Origin: Hymenobacter sp. YC55
GTDB lineage: Bacteria; Bacteroidota; Bacteroidia; Cytophagales; Hymenobacteraceae
Direction: 5' to 3'
Length of the DNA stretch: 64,000 bases
NCBI RefSeq assembly: GCF_029433095.1
Contig: NZ_JARNTX010000002.1
Span: 1,426,001 to 1,490,000 of the forward strand
The position numbers were made by a program, and so were the translations under genes. Numbering within the stretch: position 1 is the stretch's first letter; the number at the start of each line of letters is the position of its first letter. The notes beneath the pieces are model-generated. The model was not told the DNA's origin, searched no databases, and saw nothing but the letters and a program-made list of their open reading frames with translations. This document shows, one piece after another, positions 35,115 to 43,306 of this stretch.

Positions 35115-36086
35115 CTAGCCTAGGAGCCCAGGCGCAGTCGGAACGGGCAAGCGGCGGCTTAGGTACCGGGGGTACAAGATGAAATACCAGACAATAAAAC
35201 TCGCTGATAGCCCAATAATAGTTAAGCTAAGCGCCATGGGCATTTCAGTGTGTCGTGTCACGAAGCCTTCCAGAAAACCGGCTACCATGAAGATGGGCAC
35301 CAACCCAATAGCCAGCTTCAGACCGTCGCGGGCGGCTTGCCGGAAAGCGGCGGCGCGGGAGTAGGTACCGGGAAACAGCATGCCGCGCGCCATCACAAAA
35401 CCCGCGCCTCCGGCTAGCACAATGGCCGATATTTCCAGCGTGCCATGTATCCAGATGGTGAGCAGGGAAGGTAGCAACACCCCTTTCTGGTAGAAAAAGT
35501 ATTGAAACGAACCCAGCATCAGGCCATTGCGAAACAACGCCCACACCGTTCCTAGCCCAAGCGTAGCGCCCATAGCATAGGCTACCAGCGAAACGTAAAT
35601 GTTGTTGACGGTGATGAGCAAAAACATCGGCGTCTCGCTCGTGCCCTTGTACACGGCCATTGGGTCGCCCTTCTCGATGTTTTCCAGTGTTTTGTTTACG
35701 TAGGTGTCGCCGAGCACTACGCGCACAAACGAATCGTCGTAGGCTGCGGATAGGGCGCCTAGCAGCGTAAACACGGTAAAGAGCAGCAGCGACCAAGCCA
35801 GCGGGGTATGATGACGCGCTACGAGCAGCGGCAACTCGCGCACCCAGAACTCTTTGAAGCGACTGGTATGCTCGGTTTTGTTTTTGTAGAGGACTTGGTG
35901 CTGTTTGGCCGTTAGGTCGTTGAGGTAGCGTGTGGTGGGCGAATTAGGATAAAAGGTCTGGGCATAGGCCAAGTCGTCGGTCAGGGTTACAAACCGGGCG
36001 GCTAGCTCGTCGGGAGTAGTAGCGGCCGACGTTTCGTATTGCTTCCATCGGGCCTCGTTTTGCCGCAGAAATACCGCTTCACGCAT
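35115..36086 (-). CDS. SpoIIM (stage II sporulation protein M) family membrane protein
   Basis: A 323-residue protein of the SpoIIM family in a non-sporulating organism. Residues 1-95 are soluble and helical (LRQNEARWKQYE, then YAQTFYPNSPTTRYLNDL). Membrane helices run from about 98 to 310. The family motif FRNGLMLGSFQYFFYQKGV and the following IHGTLEISAIVLAGGAGFVMARGMLFPG are clear; these helices form the conserved core in all SpoIIM-like proteins. Outside endospore formers the family is usually found beside RDD and MoxR/DUF58 genes, as here, and its function is not known. It is divergent from the RDD gene across 251 bases. Confidence 0.92.
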   Translation of the reverse strand: MREAVFLRQNEARWKQYETSAATTPDELAARFVTLTDDLAYAQTFYPNSPTTRYLNDLTAKQHQVLYKNKTEHTSRFKEFWVRELPLLVARHHTPLAWSLLLFTVFTLLGALSAAYDDSFVRVVLGDTYVNKTLENIEKGDPMAVYKGTSETPMFLLITVNNIYVSLVAYAMGATLGLGTVWALFRNGLMLGSFQYFFYQKGVLLPSLLTIWIHGTLEISAIVLAGGAGFVMARGMLFPGTYSRAAAFRQAARDGLKLAIGLVPIFMVAGFLEGFVTRHTEMPMALSLTIIGLSASFIVWYFILYPRYLSRRLPVPTAPGLLG

Positions 36087-36337
36087 AAATTGATTGATAA
36101 GTGTTGCTGGCTGATTGTTGTTGGGCGGTAATGGTAGAAGAAATGGTTTGTCGGAGAGTTATTACTCGGCCAACAAGCAGCTAGTATCTACCACCAATTA
36201 ACAAGCAACAATTGGCTAGCAACCTTTAATTTGCAGATAAGTCAGATCAACGAAGATTAGCAAATTTTCCGGCTCCGCTTCATTCTTTTCAACTATTAAT
36301 TCCGGCGCTTACACGTCGTCGCTCGCTGTTTATTGTT

Positions 36338-37060
36338 ATGAGTACAATTCGCGTTCAAACAACCCAGAATGTGTCGCTGGAATATGAGGTAGCCAGCGTT
36401 GGTGAACGAATTCTGGCTGCCATTATCGACAACCTGATTCTCATTGCCTGGATTGTCGCCTGGGTTCTGCTCTTCAGCTCCCTGCAACTACAGGGCGACA
36501 CGCGGCTCGTGATTCTCGTGTTGTTAGTAGGTCTGCCCGTCGTGTTCTACCATTTGGTATGCGAGGTGTTTTTCAACGGACAAAGCCTGGGCAAGAAGGC
36601 ACGGCATATCAAGGTCATCCGGCTAGATGGTACGCAGCCTAGCCTCGGCGACTACCTGCTGCGATGGGTGCTGCGCATCGTTGACACGGGCTTTATGAGT
36701 GGGCTAATAGCCGTTATCGTGGTGGCGTCCAACGGGCGGGGCCAGCGCCTCGGCGACTTGGCCGCTGGCACCTCAGTCGTTAGCACCCGGCCGCGGCAAA
36801 GCGTCGGCCCACTAGCTCCCGTCATGACCTCCGACGACTACGTAGTGGTTTTCCCGCAGGCGGCTCAACTCGCCGACCACGATGTGGCTACTATTCGCCA
36901 ATTGGTTTCCAAAGGCTTAGAGCACAAGAACTATCTGCTGCTCAACGAAGTGGCAAACAAAGTGAAAGACTTGACGGGTGTTCACACCGAATTGCCCGAT
37001 GAGGCCTTTCTGCGCACCATCCTGCGTGACCACGCCCACCTGGCCGCCATGCAAGGCTAA
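36338..37060 (+). CDS. RDD family membrane protein with C-terminal cytoplasmic domain
   Basis: A 240-residue protein. The RDD domain occupies about residues 10-155: SVGERILAAIIDNLILIAWIV has the conserved Arg and Asp of the name, then a second helix pair with FFNGQSLGKKARHIKVIRLDG and GQRLGDLAAGTSVV. The C-terminal 80 residues are soluble and helical (QAAQLADHDVATIRQLVSKGL ... LRTILRDHAHLAAMQ), an addition seen in the RDD proteins of MoxR clusters. Transport or ion exchange has been proposed for some RDD proteins but not for this type. It is transcribed away from the SpoIIM gene, and the pair is conserved together. It is followed by a bidirectional terminator. Confidence 0.9.
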   Translation: MSTIRVQTTQNVSLEYEVASVGERILAAIIDNLILIAWIVAWVLLFSSLQLQGDTRLVILVLLVGLPVVFYHLVCEVFFNGQSLGKKARHIKVIRLDGTQPSLGDYLLRWVLRIVDTGFMSGLIAVIVVASNGRGQRLGDLAAGTSVVSTRPRQSVGPLAPVMTSDDYVVVFPQAAQLADHDVATIRQLVSKGLEHKNYLLLNEVANKVKDLTGVHTELPDEAFLRTILRDHAHLAAMQG

Positions 37061-37087
37061 GCAAAACGGTTGAAGCAGCACGTAAAA

Positions 37088-37125
37088 CAGAAAAGGCCAG
37101 TCCATCATGGACCGGCCTTTTCTGT
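37088..37125. terminator. Bidirectional terminator between convergent RDD and DUF4394 genes
   Basis: CAGAAAAGGCC (37088-37098) pairs with GGCCTTTTCTG (37115-37125); the inner stem GTCCAT/ATGGAC continues past one A-C mismatch. A and T tracts flank both sides. It lies 27 bases after the RDD stop and 18 bases from the end of the opposing gene. Confidence 0.85.
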
Positions 37126-37143
37126 TGCTTTGAAATTAGGTTT

Positions 37144-39177
37144 CTACTCCGTTAGCACACCTTGGCGAGTGCCAGCAGATTGGCCGTCGAAGCTGAGACG
37201 GAAGAAGTAGATACCAGCGGCTTGGCCTTTACGGTTCCACTCAACCGACTGCTGACCGGCTGCGCGTTGGCCTGCATCTACAGTATCAACCGTGCGCCCG
37301 AGTGCGTCCGTCACCGTCAGCTCCACATGAGCAGCGCGTGGCAAGCCGAAGGTTATGCGGGCAGCACCGGCCAGCGGGTTAGGGTAAAGCGACAAACCAG
37401 TTGCCAGCTCCGTCTTGCGATTCGAGTTTACCACACCAGTCGGTATAGCTATGGCAATGTCACGGGCTGCTACACCGTTGCCGACGGGACCTACTAGCGT
37501 TGCTGCTCCCGTGGTGAGGTCTACAGTGTATAGAGCCGTATTTGGCGAGGCGCCGGTATTAGCTACCAGGTAGGCGGTGTTGGCGCCCGCCATCGTACTG
37601 AAAATATCCAGGTCAACGTTGGGAGTAGTAGTATTAATGGTAATACCCGAAGTACCTACGGCGGTTAGCTGACCATCAGTGCCTGCCATGATGTTGGTGC
37701 TCTGCGTGTTGAGCTGGTTGAGCGCCTCGTCGTAGTTGTAAAGGGTTGTTGCTGTGGTGTTATTGAAGCTATTGGTGTACGCTACCGCTCCAATGCTAGG
37801 CGTGTTGGTACTGTTGGGGTAAGCCACCTGAGCATCAGTGGCAGCCAAAACCGCAGCAGCGTTAGTAGGGTTGAGGCGGTAGTTGTTGCGGTTAGCGCCT
37901 ACCACCCGAATCCGGTCGGCAACGGGGTTGAAGTCGAACCCGACGCTACCATTACCTAATTCCAGGCGAATGGCCGATCCAAAAGCCGTGGCGGCTCCAG
38001 TTGTCGAGTTAATCAGATAAAGCTGTGCATTAGCGGCGGGACTGGCTACCGTGGCATCGTAACCCAATGCATACAGCGTGTTGGTACTCGGCCGAATGTC
38101 GAGGCCAACCAGCGTTTGCGTAGTGGGCGTGCCAGTGGGGAGTGTAACTCCCAACGAGGTGCGAATTAGGCTAGGCTGGGCCGTGTCAAACGTAATCAGG
38201 TTGGTGCCAGCTAATGCATACGCTAGCTGGCCGGTTAGAGCGGGTAACGTGGCGGGACGAACTATTTGTACGGCAATGTCACGCACATCTATCAAGCCGC
38301 CTCCAATTGCTCCCACCGAGGTGGTGGCTGCTGTTACCAGGTCTAAGGTGTAGAGTGTGGCGCTATAGCCAGAAAATCCAGCTACGGAGGTAGAAAGATA
38401 GGCGGTGTTGGCGCCGCTGGTAGCGTTGTAATAGATGTCGAAGTCCGTGTTCTGACCAGTACCCGTAGTAGAAGTAGGGATGGTGCCGACCGTGTTCAGC
38501 GTTCCGTTGTTCGGCGGATTTTGCGTTAGTAAGCGGCTAACTGTTTCGTCGATATCATAGAGTACAGTAGCTGTGCTGCCAATGTAGGAATTGGTGTAAG
38601 CTACCGCGCCTACGCCCGGCGTAGCGCCAGCATTTGCGTCAGTGGTGGCATACGCCAGATTGACATCGGTAGCCGCAATAGCGCCGTTGTTAGGGTTGAG
38701 GCGGTAGTTGTTGCGAGTGGTTGTGTTGCCGGCTGTAACGGACGTAGAGCTTACTACCCGAATGCGGTCCACAGTGGGGTTGAAGTCGAACCCAATGCGG
38801 GCCGACGCATCCCCGAGCTCTAGCCGAATGGCGGGGGCTACGCTGGTGGCCAGGCCCGTTGCCAAGTCAAGGGTGTAAAGCTGCGCGTTGGCGCCGGTGG
38901 TGGTAGCGTCGTAGCCCATAGCAAAGAGCTGGCCCGTGTTTGGACGGAAATCCATGCCGACGATGGTTTGCCCTGGTGTAGTACCCGTGATAGGTAGCGT
39001 GCTTAGAACCGTGCCGGGCGCCGTAGCACTAAAAGATACTAGTGTGTTGGCAGCAGCAGTCCCGCTGAGGCCATAAATAGTTTGTGCAGCAGTCGGCAGC
39101 GCAACAACGCCAGCTAGTAAGGTACCAAGGGCTACGCCTTTGCAGGCGCTAGTCCAGCGAGTAAAGTTTGCAAGCAT
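37144..39177 (-). CDS. Exported protein with two DUF4394 modules and T9SS sorting domain
   Basis: A 677-residue exported protein. The signal peptide is about residues 1-31 (ending LPTAAQ). Two DUF4394 modules follow (about 33-305 and 315-585). Each contains the order: GQTIVGMDFRPNTGQLFAMG or TQTLVGLDIRPSTNTLYALG; an RLELG ... GFDFNPxxDRIRVV segment; NNYRLNPxNxA; VGAVAYTNS; and ANTAYL. This is an internal duplication of a beta-propeller-like repeat. The C-terminus (about 595-677) is a T9SS type A sorting domain (LSLYPNPLAGAARITF ... AAGIYFFRLSF). Function unknown; surface or secreted location predicted from the sorting domain. The AT-rich upstream region (39178-39400) is probably its leader and promoter, with no perfect TAnnTTTG box. 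It is convergent with the RDD gene. Confidence 0.9.
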   Translation of the reverse strand: MLANFTRWTSACKGVALGTLLAGVVALPTAAQTIYGLSGTAAANTLVSFSATAPGTVLSTLPITGTTPGQTIVGMDFRPNTGQLFAMGYDATTTGANAQLYTLDLATGLATSVAPAIRLELGDASARIGFDFNPTVDRIRVVSSTSVTAGNTTTRNNYRLNPNNGAIAATDVNLAYATTDANAGATPGVGAVAYTNSYIGSTATVLYDIDETVSRLLTQNPPNNGTLNTVGTIPTSTTGTGQNTDFDIYYNATSGANTAYLSTSVAGFSGYSATLYTLDLVTAATTSVGAIGGGLIDVRDIAVQIVRPATLPALTGQLAYALAGTNLITFDTAQPSLIRTSLGVTLPTGTPTTQTLVGLDIRPSTNTLYALGYDATVASPAANAQLYLINSTTGAATAFGSAIRLELGNGSVGFDFNPVADRIRVVGANRNNYRLNPTNAAAVLAATDAQVAYPNSTNTPSIGAVAYTNSFNNTTATTLYNYDEALNQLNTQSTNIMAGTDGQLTAVGTSGITINTTTPNVDLDIFSTMAGANTAYLVANTGASPNTALYTVDLTTGAATLVGPVGNGVAARDIAIAIPTGVVNSNRKTELATGLSLYPNPLAGAARITFGLPRAAHVELTVTDALGRTVDTVDAGQRAAGQQSVEWNRKGQAAGIYFFRLSFDGQSAGTRQGVLTE

Positions 39178-39401
39178 GAGATTAAGATGTAAAAAGGAGA
39201 AATAGAGCTTGGTTTAAGGTGAACGGTACTACTTACGATTATATAGACTCAGCAGATTGTAAGAAAATGGATTTTAATTATAAATTAATCTCTATAATAT
39301 CATTAAATCATTGATATGGACTTGCTTATACATTGGGTGGATTGATTTTATTTTCATAAATCCCGAATTGCCATGAGCTTTTTGCTGGCTGCAGAACGCA
39401 A

Positions 39402-39433
39402 AAAAGAGCTGTTCCTCTCGGAACAGCTCTTTT
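39402..39433 (-). terminator. Terminator after the SDR gene
   Basis: AAAAGAGCTGTTCC (39402-39415) and GGAACAGCTCTTTT (39420-39433) pair perfectly around TCTC. On the minus strand it lies 26 bases after the SDR stop at 39459. It could also act on the plus strand. The 224 bases to its left, up to the DUF4394 gene, are AT-rich without a gene. Confidence 0.85.
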
Positions 39434-39458
39434 ATTATCTACTTGCTTGTTGCTTACG

Positions 39459-40178
39459 CTACCACGGTACAGGCTGACCTTGCCAAGTCACAAAGCTGCC
39501 ATTCTCTTCGGCGTGAAGCTGCTCGGTGAGGCGTATAATACCGCGGGCCGAATCGGCGGGCGGAAGCATAGCGGTATCGCCGCCCATTCCGGTTTGTACC
39601 CAACCTGGGTCTACGAGCACCGAAATTACACCATACGTGCCTACTTCAGCTGCCAATGCGCGCATGTACATGTTGAGCGCCGCCTTGCTAGCCGAGTAAT
39701 GATAAGGCTCGCCCGAGGCCTTCCAAGTGAGAGAACCCTGGCCCGACGAAAGGCTGATGATACGCGCTTTAGTAGCCGCCTTCAGCAGATCCAGAAACGC
39801 CTGAGCCACGAGCAACGGCCCGACAGCATTCACGTGCAGGAAGGTTAGCGCGTTGGCAGCCGTCAAACCGCCGAGGTGTTGCTTAGCGGGGTCCTCGGGA
39901 CCTGCACCCGGAAAAATACCCGCATTATTAACCAGCACATCGAGGCTATCAGCAAGGCCCGCTACCGTTTGCCGGGCGGCCTCAATCGAAGCTTCGTCGG
40001 TTACATCGAGCTGCACGAGGTGGAGTTGGTCGGCGTATTGGCTGCGCAATTGGTGCAGGTCGGTGGCGGTGTCGGGTTGGCGGCTGGCGGCAAATACCGT
40101 GTCGCCGCGCTCCAGGTGCTGGCGGGTGAGTTCCAGACCCAGGCCCCGATTGGCCCCGGTAATGAGGATGCGTTTCAT
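39459..40178 (-). CDS. Short-chain dehydrogenase/reductase (SDR)
   Basis: A 239-residue classical SDR oxidoreductase. The NAD(P)-binding motif T-G-x3-G-x-G is TGANRGLG (about 7-14), the NNAG motif is VLVNNAGIF, the catalytic Ser lies in IISLSSGQGS, and the Y-x3-K pair is in YHYSASKAALNMY. The Arg-rich loop after the first strand (AASRQPDTATD) suggests NADP(H) preference. The C-terminal half includes VDPGWVQTGMGG, common in carbonyl reductase-like SDRs of bacteria (C-factor/YbbO type). The substrate is not evident. It is a single gene flanked by terminators on both sides, so probably monocistronic. Confidence 0.93.
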   Translation of the reverse strand: MKRILITGANRGLGLELTRQHLERGDTVFAASRQPDTATDLHQLRSQYADQLHLVQLDVTDEASIEAARQTVAGLADSLDVLVNNAGIFPGAGPEDPAKQHLGGLTAANALTFLHVNAVGPLLVAQAFLDLLKAATKARIISLSSGQGSLTWKASGEPYHYSASKAALNMYMRALAAEVGTYGVISVLVDPGWVQTGMGGDTAMLPPADSARGIIRLTEQLHAEENGSFVTWQGQPVPW

Positions 40179-40275
40179 GAAAGGGAATTAAATTATATAA
40201 AAGTGGACAATGGGGCTGGGGGCCGAAGTTTACTGAAAATAAAAGTTGATTCGACAATCGTTGACCGGCACCCAA

Positions 40276-40315
40276 TGAAAAAGCCGGTTGGGAACGTTCC
40301 CAACCGGCTTTTTCA
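40276..40315. terminator. Perfect 40-base palindromic terminator
   Basis: Two 20-base arms pair perfectly around AACGTT, with A5 on the left and T5 on the right. It lies 32 bases after the minus-strand RDD gene stop at 40348 and upstream of the SDR gene, separating the two units. Confidence 0.87.
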
Positions 40316-40347
40316 CGAATAGATAACATGCATTAGCTTATAACAGC

Positions 40348-40839
40348 TTAGTCAACCTTCACAACCCGAGTTTTGGCAAGTCGGTCGTGCAAGCCAGGAC
40401 CGCCGCCGAAAAAGGTGAAAGCCTCGAACGGAATGATGCGGCTAAGGGTGCGCTGGAAGGCAGCTGTGGTCGTAAGCTTGGATCCATCTTCCATGACCAC
40501 ACGGGTACGAGTTGCAATCTTACCCATTGTACGACCCGTCATCGACTCCATGATGAAATAGTAACTGAGCATGATTAGAATGTAAACCAGTGTGGCCAAT
40601 GGGCTGTCCAGCAGACCGAACAACGATTCATCGCCGGTAATGGACACCACCATACCCAGGCCAATACCAAGGCTAAATATGATGGCGTAAAACGTAATAA
40701 GATCAACGATGTAGTTGAGGAACCGCTGACCCGTGCTGGCCGACCGCATGGCCAGCGGCGAGTTCAGCAATTCAGCAAAAACCGAGTGTTTTTCAACAGG
40801 TTCATCGGAGTAATCTTGATCGAGGTAGTCTTGTTGCAT
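40348..40839 (-). CDS. Small RDD family membrane protein
   Basis: A 163-residue protein with an acidic N-terminus (MQQDYLDQDYSDEPVEKH) and an RDD domain: RSASTGQRFLNYIVDLITFY with the conserved Arg and Asp, two helices, a long central loop, then MESMTGRTMGKIATRTRVVMEDGSKL, the family's second half. The C-terminus has AFQRTLSRIIPFEAFTFFGG and LHDRLAKTRVVKV. It resembles the many small Bacteroidota RDD proteins of unknown function and is distinct from the 240-residue RDD protein at 36338-37060. It lies 39 bases after the gene upstream on the same strand (the acetyltransferase-nitrilase fusion) and may be co-transcribed with it. Confidence 0.9.
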   Translation of the reverse strand: MQQDYLDQDYSDEPVEKHSVFAELLNSPLAMRSASTGQRFLNYIVDLITFYAIIFSLGIGLGMVVSITGDESLFGLLDSPLATLVYILIMLSYYFIMESMTGRTMGKIATRTRVVMEDGSKLTTTAAFQRTLSRIIPFEAFTFFGGGPGLHDRLAKTRVVKVD

Positions 40840-40878
40840 ATTTCGACGTTTATTGTACGTCTACAATATGCACAAAAA

Positions 40879-42582
40879 TTACCCAGCGGCAATGGCCTTC
40901 CGCTTGCTTACGCGCGGATGGCGCTCATCGGTGCCTTGAGCTAGCAACTCGTCGTCACGGTCGGTCTTCTTAATGGTCCAGCTTAGCGAGTACAGGTCTT
41001 TGCGCCGGTCGCGCAGGTTGCGCACGGCCCCGGAGGTGTTTAGGTCCTTAAGCAAATCCAGGTCGAGGTCGGCAATCAGGGTCATCTCGGTGTTCGGCGT
41101 AGCCTCCGCCACAATGGCATCGTGCGGGAAAGCAAAGTCGGAAGGGCTGAACACCGCGCTCTGCGAGTACTGAATGTCCATGTTCTCGACCCGGGGCAAG
41201 TTGCCTACCGAGCCGGTGATGGCCACGTAGCACTCGTTTTCGATGGCCCGCGCCTGCGCGCAGATTCGCACACGCTGGTAGGCGTTTTTGGTGTCGGTCC
41301 AGAAAGGCACGAACAGAATCTTCACGCCCTCGTCGCTGAGCATGCGGGCTAGCTCGGGGAACTCCACGTCGTAGCACACCAAAATGCCGATTTTGCCGAA
41401 GTCGGTGTCGAAGCACTTCAGCTTGTCGCCGCCGCGCATACCCCAGTAGCTGGCTTCGTCGGGTGTAACGTGTAGCTTGTACTGCTCGTCCACGGTACCG
41501 TCGCGGCGGCAGAGGTAGGCCACGTTGTGCAGCTTCTCGTCTTCGTACACCGGCATCGAGCCCGCTACAATGTTGATGTTGTAGCTTACGGCCAGTTCCA
41601 TCATTTTAGCTTTGATAGGCGCCGTGAAGGCCGCCATAGCCCGGATAGCTACCGCCGGCGAATCCTCGTTGGTGAGGGCCATCAGTGGAGCGTTGAAGAA
41701 CTCTGGGAACATCACGCAGTCGGCCTTGTAGCCGCTCACCGTATCCACGAAGAACTCGATTTGCTGCAACAAGTCTTCTAGGCTGCGAGTAGCCCGCATC
41801 TGCCACTGCACAATGCCAATGCGGACGTTGCTTTTCTGGTTGCCGATGAGCTTTTCCTCTTCTTCGTAATACACGTTGATCCACTCCAGCAGCGTGGCGT
41901 AGGCCTTGCTCTCGGAATCATAAGGCAGATAGCCACGGATGATTTTGCGGACGTAGAATTCGTTGGAAAGCTGAAAGGTCAGGATGGGGTCGACCAACTC
42001 CTTGTTCCGCACCATCTCCACGTATTTAGCGGGCGTCATTTCGTTGGCGTATTGGGCGTAGCCCGGAATCCGGCCGCCAGCCACCATGGCGCGCAGGTTC
42101 AGGTTCTCGCAGAGCTCTTTGCGGGCATCATAGAGGCGCCGACCGAGGCGCAAGCTGCGGTACTCGGGGTCCACAAACACGTCCACGCCGTACAGCGTGT
42201 CGCCATCGGAGTTGTGGGTGTCGAACTTGCCGTTGCCCGTGATTTTGGCGTAGGTGTGTTTGTCGCCGAACTTTTGGTAGTCCACAATGATGGCCAAAGC
42301 CGCTGCTACCAGCCGGCCGTTGTCTTCGATGCCAATCTGGCCTTCTGGAAACTTGCGAATCAGCGCGCCAAACTCATCGGCCGACCAGGCGCCTTCCATG
42401 TTGGAATACACTTGATCCATAATGCCTTTGATGGCTTTGAAATCGGAGCGGCGCAGCGTACGCAATACCAGCTTGTGGGCTGGAATGGCCGTAGGGGTCA
42501 GAAGCTCCGCTATCGAGTTTTTATCGTGCGGCACTTTTTTGGCGTGGCTGCCGCTGGTTTTACCGTTTGAAATAGTTGCCAT
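40879..42582 (-). CDS. GNAT acetyltransferase fused to carbon-nitrogen hydrolase (nitrilase family)
   Basis: A 567-residue two-domain cytoplasmic protein. Residues 40-230 are a GNAT acetyltransferase (VFVDPEYRSLRLGRRLYDAR is the acetyl-CoA-binding R/Q-x2-G-x-G/A region). Residues 255-545 are a nitrilase/amidase domain with the complete Glu-Lys-Cys triad: Glu294 in FPEFF, Lys369 in QYKLHVTPDE and Cys403 in GILVCYDVEFPE. Fusions of this type are known (B. subtilis YhcX-like) but their substrate is not established; amide hydrolysis coupled to N-acetylation is one idea. The N-terminus is basic and disordered. A TACTTTTG box lies 30 bases upstream of the start. The small RDD gene follows by 39 bases. 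Confidence 0.93.
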   Translation of the reverse strand: MATISNGKTSGSHAKKVPHDKNSIAELLTPTAIPAHKLVLRTLRRSDFKAIKGIMDQVYSNMEGAWSADEFGALIRKFPEGQIGIEDNGRLVAAALAIIVDYQKFGDKHTYAKITGNGKFDTHNSDGDTLYGVDVFVDPEYRSLRLGRRLYDARKELCENLNLRAMVAGGRIPGYAQYANEMTPAKYVEMVRNKELVDPILTFQLSNEFYVRKIIRGYLPYDSESKAYATLLEWINVYYEEEEKLIGNQKSNVRIGIVQWQMRATRSLEDLLQQIEFFVDTVSGYKADCVMFPEFFNAPLMALTNEDSPAVAIRAMAAFTAPIKAKMMELAVSYNINIVAGSMPVYEDEKLHNVAYLCRRDGTVDEQYKLHVTPDEASYWGMRGGDKLKCFDTDFGKIGILVCYDVEFPELARMLSDEGVKILFVPFWTDTKNAYQRVRICAQARAIENECYVAITGSVGNLPRVENMDIQYSQSAVFSPSDFAFPHDAIVAEATPNTEMTLIADLDLDLLKDLNTSGAVRNLRDRRKDLYSLSWTIKKTDRDDELLAQGTDERHPRVSKRKAIAAG

Positions 42583-42611
42583 ATAGGTCAGAGAAAAGTC
42601 AGGATGAAATG

Positions 42612-42619
42612 CAAAAGTA
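42612..42619 (-). promoter_or_regulatory. TAnnTTTG promoter box before the GNAT-nitrilase gene
   Basis: On the minus strand TACTTTTG is a perfect Bacteroidota minus-7 box, ending 30 bases before the ATG at 42582. A minus-33 TTG at the expected spacing is not obvious. Confidence 0.4.
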
Positions 42620-42805
42620 GCGTCCTACTTGTTGGGCTTGGCGCTTGTAATACGGGCCTACAACAACTTTGGTGGCAAAAACGCTCAGTTAGTGCAAAGT
42701 TACTGAAGGGGCTAGGCTACAGTTGTTTCGAGCTGTACTACCTACTAGTAAGGATACAATAGCTTACTTTCAAATGCAGGCTGCTGTCTGCTTACCCTTA
42801 TCCAT

Positions 42806-43288
42806 ATGACGTCTTCCAAGTACTTAGCACTAGCCTTATTGCCATTCGTATTTGTGGCTTTCTGGCTTGGTATAAGCTGGTTTGTTTCGTTGAACGGCTG
42901 GAACCGGTTGAGCAATTACTTTCGGGCAAGCGAGGCGGTCAGCCAAGCTCCGGCTACCAGCTTCCCGATGCAGTCGGGGACGCTTCGCAAAGCGGGGGCA
43001 GTTGGGTTTGGCGGTAACTACCGCGGCGCACTCACCATCCGGTGCGGACCCACCGGCCTTGGTCTTTCGGTGATGGTACTCTTTCGGTTCGGCCATCCGC
43101 CATTGCTCGTTCCGTGGTCGGCCCTAGGCCCGATAGAAGAAAAATCGGCGCTCTTTGGCTTGAGCCGGTACCATAGCATTCCTATCAACCTGCCCGACGG
43201 GTCAGACGGTGTGGACTTGCACTTGCATAACCACCGTGTTGTAGAAGCCATTGCTAGCTACCAACAGGTGGATATGCTAGGAAAATAG
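42806..43288 (+). CDS. Small membrane-anchored unknown protein
   Basis: A 160-residue protein with one N-terminal helix (about 7-29, YLALALLPFVFVAFWLGISWF) and a soluble C-terminal domain. The rest contains LRKAGAVGFGGNYRGALTIRCG and LGLSVMVLFRFGHPPLLVPWSAL, a beta-rich pattern similar to small PH-like or bPH-type domains found in bacterial membrane proteins (Inference). Composition is normal for the genome. It stands alone, divergent from the GNAT-nitrilase gene and convergent with the T9SS cargo gene 18 bases away. I do not recognise a named family. The ATG at 42806 is the only early start. Confidence 0.65.
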   Translation: MTSSKYLALALLPFVFVAFWLGISWFVSLNGWNRLSNYFRASEAVSQAPATSFPMQSGTLRKAGAVGFGGNYRGALTIRCGPTGLGLSVMVLFRFGHPPLLVPWSALGPIEEKSALFGLSRYHSIPINLPDGSDGVDLHLHNHRVVEAIASYQQVDMLGK

Positions 43289-43306
43289 CAAGGCAGCTAC
43301 ACCCTG

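Noticed and set aside
36087..36337. Possible tRNA or small RNA between the SpoIIM and RDD genes
   Set aside because: No tRNA arms, no terminator and no conserved promoter box were visible; treated as a divergent promoter region only.
39447..39848. Plus-strand frame of 133 residues opposite the SDR gene
   Set aside because: The minus-strand SDR has complete family motifs; the opposite frame has none.
41048..41416. Minus-strand alternative frame of 122 residues inside the nitrilase gene
   Set aside because: It is rich in Arg, His and Gly and lies wholly within the nitrilase domain with its intact Glu-Lys-Cys triad; a frame shadow.
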